This document shows, in pieces, positions 6,870 to 10,424 of a DNA stretch of 10,424 nt. A program made the position numbers and the translations under genes. The notes beneath the pieces are model-generated. The model had not been told where the DNA came from and searched no databases. It saw only the letters and a program-made list of their open reading frames with translations. Each line of letters begins with the position of its first letter. Position 1 is the stretch's first letter. This DNA is from Promethearchaeum sp. GTDB taxonomy: Archaea > Asgardarchaeota > Lokiarchaeia > Sigyniarchaeales > Promethearchaeaceae. The stretch is from NCBI GenBank assembly GCA_030611625.1, contig JAUWPK010000087.1, positions 1 to 10,424 of the forward strand. The letters are read 5' to 3'.

Positions 6870-8420
6870 ATGGAACTAAGAACAACTTTTGCGATAAACG
6901 GGGATACAAATAAAGATTTAAATTTTGAAGAGAGTTTGGCAGCGAATTATATTCAAATAAAAAGACGGGTAAAAGATAATGAAAAATTAACCAGATTCAC
7001 TGAAATTTTCTGGCCTTATATATTTATAGCAGGATCTCCTTCGTTCCATGTTATGATTGATGAAGTAGGGTTATCCGATCTTAATTTAAAAATAAATAAT
7101 GCTCCAAGAACGGCACAAGTAGGACATGTTTTGAGAGATCAAAATTTTGGGATAATAGAGAAAATGGAGATGGCCAAAGAAATAATTGAATATAAAAAAA
7201 GATTAAATGTTGATCAATTAGATGAATCCCAATTTTTAGATGATGAATTTATAACAAAAAAGATAAATGGTTTAGTCCCCCCAGAATTATTAGAAGGATA
7301 CAGTAAAATTATTAGAAATCTAGATAAATTTAAACCAACTGAATTTTCAATCTTGGATAGTCTTTACAATTTTGATGATTCAATTAATTTTGCTCAAGAT
7401 TGGATGAAAACTTTAAATGAAGTCCAAGGAAACAAAATGCGATGGAATACCTTGAAATCAAATATATCTGAACCTTTTGATACTTGGATAACGGAATTTA
7501 TAGTTAAAGAGAAGGATGCTAAAGCCCTATATAAAAGTGAATTAAATAGAACTGATGATATTGATGAAAATTTTATAAGTAATAAAATGAATCTGGAAAA
7601 AGATAACGTAGATCAATGGGTCTTAATGGAACAAAAAGACATTATCAGTAAAGTTGGGAAAATGTTTGTTGGGATCGATCTAATTTTTGAGGATTTACGA
7701 AAAAGAAACAATTATTTTCTGCAAATTGATTCATTAAAAACGAAAATGGTTGGAGAAGTAGTAATGCAAGGATTTCAACATATCTCGTATATTAGAGACT
7801 CAATTGAAAAATCTGAAAAATATTTACAAGATATCTCTAATAAAATGAATGTTATTCGAAAAAACATCGAAAATTTAAATATTTCAGCAGAAAGTAAGAT
7901 TACAAATAAATCTCAAGAACTAACTGATCAAAAAAGCATCCAAGAAGAACAGATTCTCCAAATAAGCAAAAATCATGAAGGAAAAATTAAGGAAATTCAA
8001 AATTTTAAAGATAAAATAACAGATTTATACAATTCAATCAATCAAATTATCGAAAATAAATTAAAGTTGTGTGATGAAGACGAAAAAATGATTCGAAAAT
8101 GGGAAATTTTTGATGATGAGAGTAATATTCATAATCCAACTATTCGATTTTTTGTTCCAGTTGGAATAGGCATTATCGAAGACGAGGATGAAGATGAGAG
8201 AATTGAATTTATATTTCCTTCGATATATTCGGGAAAAACTTTAACTAGAACACCACTTTCTTCTGAATTTTTAAAATTTGAGCAAGAAATAACACAAATT
8301 CTTGATAGAGATATGAAGTTGAGAAGCAATTTCGAATACACGATTGAAAACTCAATAAATTATGATGATTTAATACAGAAAGGATTAACTAAGTTAAAAA
8401 AAAGGGGATTAATCGAATAA
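6870..8420 (+). CDS. Uncharacterised coiled-coil protein with N- and C-terminal globular segments
   Basis: A 516-residue protein that I do not recognise as a named family. Residues about 1-95 look globular and partly beta, with the hydrophobic segment FWPYIFIAGSPSFHVMIDEV (47-66) followed by a short basic loop (NAPRTAQVGHVLR). Residues about 96-300 are mainly helical and rich in charged residues. Residues about 305-410 are predicted by heptad-like spacing to form a coiled coil (ISYIRDSIEKSEKYLQDISN and following). Residues about 420-455 return to beta strands (TIRFFVPVGIGII) interrupted by the acidic run EDEDEDE (438-444) and then IEFIFPSIYSG. The tail is helical and ends KKRGLIE. There is no signal peptide, membrane helix, Walker motif or recognisable catalytic motif. 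The two beta segments flanking a coiled coil could meet as one domain if the coil folds back; this is inference. It has a good Shine-Dalgarno site, is divergent from the TPR gene and convergent with the HEAT gene. Confidence 0.92.
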   Translation: MELRTTFAINGDTNKDLNFEESLAANYIQIKRRVKDNEKLTRFTEIFWPYIFIAGSPSFHVMIDEVGLSDLNLKINNAPRTAQVGHVLRDQNFGIIEKMEMAKEIIEYKKRLNVDQLDESQFLDDEFITKKINGLVPPELLEGYSKIIRNLDKFKPTEFSILDSLYNFDDSINFAQDWMKTLNEVQGNKMRWNTLKSNISEPFDTWITEFIVKEKDAKALYKSELNRTDDIDENFISNKMNLEKDNVDQWVLMEQKDIISKVGKMFVGIDLIFEDLRKRNNYFLQIDSLKTKMVGEVVMQGFQHISYIRDSIEKSEKYLQDISNKMNVIRKNIENLNISAESKITNKSQELTDQKSIQEEQILQISKNHEGKIKEIQNFKDKITDLYNSINQIIENKLKLCDEDEKMIRKWEIFDDESNIHNPTIRFFVPVGIGIIEDEDEDERIEFIFPSIYSGKTLTRTPLSSEFLKFEQEITQILDRDMKLRSNFEYTIENSINYDDLIQKGLTKLKKRGLIE

Positions 8421-8421
8421 T

Positions 8422-8440
8422 TCTTTTTTATTTTTTCTAT
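8422..8440 (+). terminator. Oligo-T terminator of the coiled-coil gene
   Basis: Immediately after the TAA stop, the plus strand carries two T6 runs (8424-8429 and 8431-8436) in ttctttttta ttttttctat, without a GC stem. This fits archaeal oligo-T termination. The rest of the 42-base convergent spacer holds a 12-base AT palindrome TAATTTAAATTA (8444-8455) of doubtful meaning; the minus-strand gene has only a weak T-rich stretch here. Confidence 0.55.
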
Positions 8441-8462
8441 TTCTAATTTAAATTAAAGCAAA

Positions 8463-10424
8463 TTAATCTTGTAATTCAGATAAAACAGATAAAAGAATTG
8501 GATCTTGGCTTACTCCAGCTCTAATAGATAAAACAGAAACGACTCTTTGTTTTATTTCTCCGGTTTCGTACTTCATTATCCTTTTAAAAACAAGAGAAAC
8601 ACTTTGCTGTAGTGTTATTTCAATTTCATCACTAAGATAGAACAATAATTTTGGAATTAGAACATTATTATCAATTACATTTGATAATTTCACAATCCCT
8701 GAAATCATCCCATCTCTAATTTTCTTAGATGGGTTTTTCATTAAATTGATCATTTCTGGAAAGGATTTTTTAAAATCTAGAGTACCAACAATTCCTAATA
8801 ATTTCGCAAGATTATATATATAAATTTCTTCATTTCCGGTTTGATGAATTAAATCCAGTGTTTCATTTAAGGATATGATGGATTTATTTTTTTCTGTATA
8901 ATTTATTATCATTTCCAGAGCTGCAAGTCGAGTCCATTTATTTTCATCATTTAAAAGACTTTTAATTTCATATATCAAATCATCACTTTCGATTTCTTTA
9001 CCAATTTTATTAAATGCAGCAGTAGCAGCATTTTTAACATTCCATTCAGAATCTTTTAACCCATTTTGAATGATAGATATTGATTTCTTAGGATAGAATT
9101 TTCCTACAGATCCAATGATTTTAATCCCGATTTCACGAATATATGAATCTTCATCAATTGCAAGTTGTTGAATCACATCAAAAGGAATTAATTCATGATT
9201 TTTCTCAGCAATATCGATGAAGACTTTTGCTATGATTAATCTTAGTGTTGAGTTAGATTTAGAGAAAGTTTCTAAAATCTGATTCATGTAAAGTTTGAAT
9301 TTCATAGGTTCTTTATTTGAAATATTTGAAATGCAATTTGTCAATTCCTTGGAGACTTTTATTTTTTCTTCTTTTGACCATTGTTTTATTATGATTTCCA
9401 ATGGGATTTCTTCAGGATAAATTGAAGAAAGTTCTGATAAAACCGTGGCAACATTTAACCTAATGAAATCTTTTTCATTTGAAATATTCTCAATCATAAT
9501 AGGAATTACTCGTTTAGGATTTGAATTTGAAATTTTTATGATTGTATCTGAAATTTTTCCCCGTTGAATAAAACTCTCTGTATCGGGTTCTATAACCAAT
9601 TTAGAAACCAATAATTTAGGATCTTGCAATCCCATATTTACAAGAATTTTTTGAGCTAATTTCTGAAGATCAGAATTTTCTGAATGAATAAATTCAATCA
9701 ATTTAGGAAAAATAGTAATAAATGATTGTTTCCATAAAGCTTCAAGAACTTTTAGCAATGATTGTTGAATTTCAACATCCTGAGAGTCTATTATGGATAA
9801 AATGTAGTTGGCCTTAATCGAATAAGGCTTTTCTTTCAAAATTGCTAAAACACCTTCAACAGCAACATTTCGGATTGCGCTATTTTGATCTAATAGACCA
9901 GAAATAAATGGATCAATGGGTATTTTGTTTTCATTAAAATGACCAATTTTAGTCAAAGCAGAGAAAACTGATATTTTGATCTCAGGATTTGCAGAATTCA
10001 TCATTTCTATTAGTTTTGGAATTGTGGCTTTATTTATGTCGTCAAATTTAATGATACTAGAAGCTTTTGCTGCGATACTTCTAATTTTTGTTATCGCATG
10101 ATCAAGCCTATTTGAAAATACATCTTGAGGAACCATACTTGGATATATACTTAGAAAATGAAGGATATTATTTTGAAAATTGTAATCTGGATTCTCTAAA
10201 TGATTAATTAATGAAGAAATTTGTTCTTCTGTAGGAGTAAGGCTTTTTGTATCCGAAATATTTCCATGGAATTGCTTATTTAAGATCTCGATCGAAATAT
10301 TTCTTATCCTATAATCTGGATGATTTAGTAATTTAAAATATGTATTTGAATCCATTAAAGTTAGTATTTCATCTCCATGTTTTAATATTACATTTAAAAC
10401 AGAATTTACTTTATCAAAATTATT
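8463..10424 (-). CDS. HEAT-repeat scaffold protein, partial (N-terminal end outside window)
   Basis: The minus-strand frame is open from the right edge to TAA at 8463, giving 653 visible residues. It is built from consecutive HEAT/armadillo-like helical pairs of about 35-45 residues, recognised by repeated pieces such as PKLIEMMNSANPEIKISVFSAL, IPIMIENISNEKDFIRLNVA, ISIIQNGLKDSEWNVKNAA, IKSLLNDENKWTRLAALEMI and PEMINLMKNPSKKIRDGM, each with the P/D-x-R/K pattern at the inter-helix turn. Such solenoids act as protein-binding scaffolds; no partner or enzymatic motif is seen, and no signal peptide or membrane helix is visible. An ATG at 10355 is probably internal: the 23 in-frame codons upstream (including VNSVLNVILKHGDEILTL) read as another HEAT helix, and no Shine-Dalgarno site precedes that ATG. 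The gene is convergent with the coiled-coil gene. Similar proteins are common in Asgard archaea and cyanobacteria, so function cannot be assigned. Confidence 0.92.
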   Translation of the reverse strand, partial: NNFDKVNSVLNVILKHGDEILTLMDSNTYFKLLNHPDYRIRNISIEILNKQFHGNISDTKSLTPTEEQISSLINHLENPDYNFQNNILHFLSIYPSMVPQDVFSNRLDHAITKIRSIAAKASSIIKFDDINKATIPKLIEMMNSANPEIKISVFSALTKIGHFNENKIPIDPFISGLLDQNSAIRNVAVEGVLAILKEKPYSIKANYILSIIDSQDVEIQQSLLKVLEALWKQSFITIFPKLIEFIHSENSDLQKLAQKILVNMGLQDPKLLVSKLVIEPDTESFIQRGKISDTIIKISNSNPKRVIPIMIENISNEKDFIRLNVATVLSELSSIYPEEIPLEIIIKQWSKEEKIKVSKELTNCISNISNKEPMKFKLYMNQILETFSKSNSTLRLIIAKVFIDIAEKNHELIPFDVIQQLAIDEDSYIREIGIKIIGSVGKFYPKKSISIIQNGLKDSEWNVKNAATAAFNKIGKEIESDDLIYEIKSLLNDENKWTRLAALEMIINYTEKNKSIISLNETLDLIHQTGNEEIYIYNLAKLLGIVGTLDFKKSFPEMINLMKNPSKKIRDGMISGIVKLSNVIDNNVLIPKLLFYLSDEIEITLQQSVSLVFKRIMKYETGEIKQRVVSVLSIRAGVSQDPILLSVLSELQD

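Noticed and set aside
7545..8125. Several TGATGA words resembling C boxes of archaeal C/D guide RNAs
   Set aside because: They lie in Asp/Glu-rich codons of the coiled-coil gene, and I could not pair them with D, D' and C' boxes at proper spacing.
8129..8341. A 70-codon minus-strand open frame opposite the coiled-coil gene
   Set aside because: Antisense shadow with a serine run produced by the acidic EDEDEDE codons on the other strand.
8444..8455. Palindrome TAATTTAAATTA as an operator or terminator stem
   Set aside because: All A/T with no loop, in a convergent spacer where no promoter is expected; likely chance in this composition.

Overview
The window is AT-rich (roughly 70% A+T by eye) and densely coded. 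It holds seven protein genes on alternating strands, with no intergenic gap above about 110 bases, and I saw no RNA gene, CRISPR array or mobile element. Several features point to an archaeon: GGTG-type Shine-Dalgarno sites, bare oligo-T tracts after stop codons in place of hairpin terminators, AT-rich TATA-like spacers, and surface proteins full of N-glycosylation sequons with a membrane segment at one or both ends. The mix of large secreted beta-sandwich proteins, TPR and HEAT scaffolds and coiled-coil proteins of unknown function resembles Asgard (Lokiarchaeia-like) genomes. That assignment is an inference; no eukaryotic-signature protein or rRNA is present to confirm it.

Layout. Positions 1-3596 (minus strand) hold a two-gene surface-protein operon. 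A 910-residue protein with an N-terminal membrane segment, a helical alpha/alpha-toroid-like domain, several beta-sandwich domains and a C-terminal anchor is followed 9 bases later by a second secreted Ig-like protein that runs off the left edge. At 3704-4813 (minus) lies an AmrS-type radical SAM enzyme of the AmmeMemoRadiSam group, with a probable TTG start. Divergent from it, 4859-5839 (plus) encodes a stand-alone beta-sandwich resembling the C-terminal part of GH38 alpha-mannosidases, without the catalytic domain. Convergent with that, 4 bases away, is a TPR protein (5844-6785, minus) with six repeats in exact 40-residue register. Divergent from the TPR gene is a 516-residue coiled-coil protein of unknown family (6870-8420, plus). 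The right end is a large HEAT-repeat protein (8463 to beyond 10424, minus) whose reading frame stays open through the right edge.

How the genes may work together. Only the two surface proteins have strong operon evidence (9-base gap, ribosome site overlapping the upstream stop). The other genes alternate in strand, so each probably has its own promoter, and shared function cannot be read from order alone. AmrS and the GH38C-like gene share a 45-base divergent promoter region; the TPR and coiled-coil genes share an 84-base one. The best candidates for undescribed biology are the orphan GH38 C-terminal-like protein, the toroid-plus-sandwich surface pair and the 516-residue protein. I see no evidence of a known defence or mobile system.
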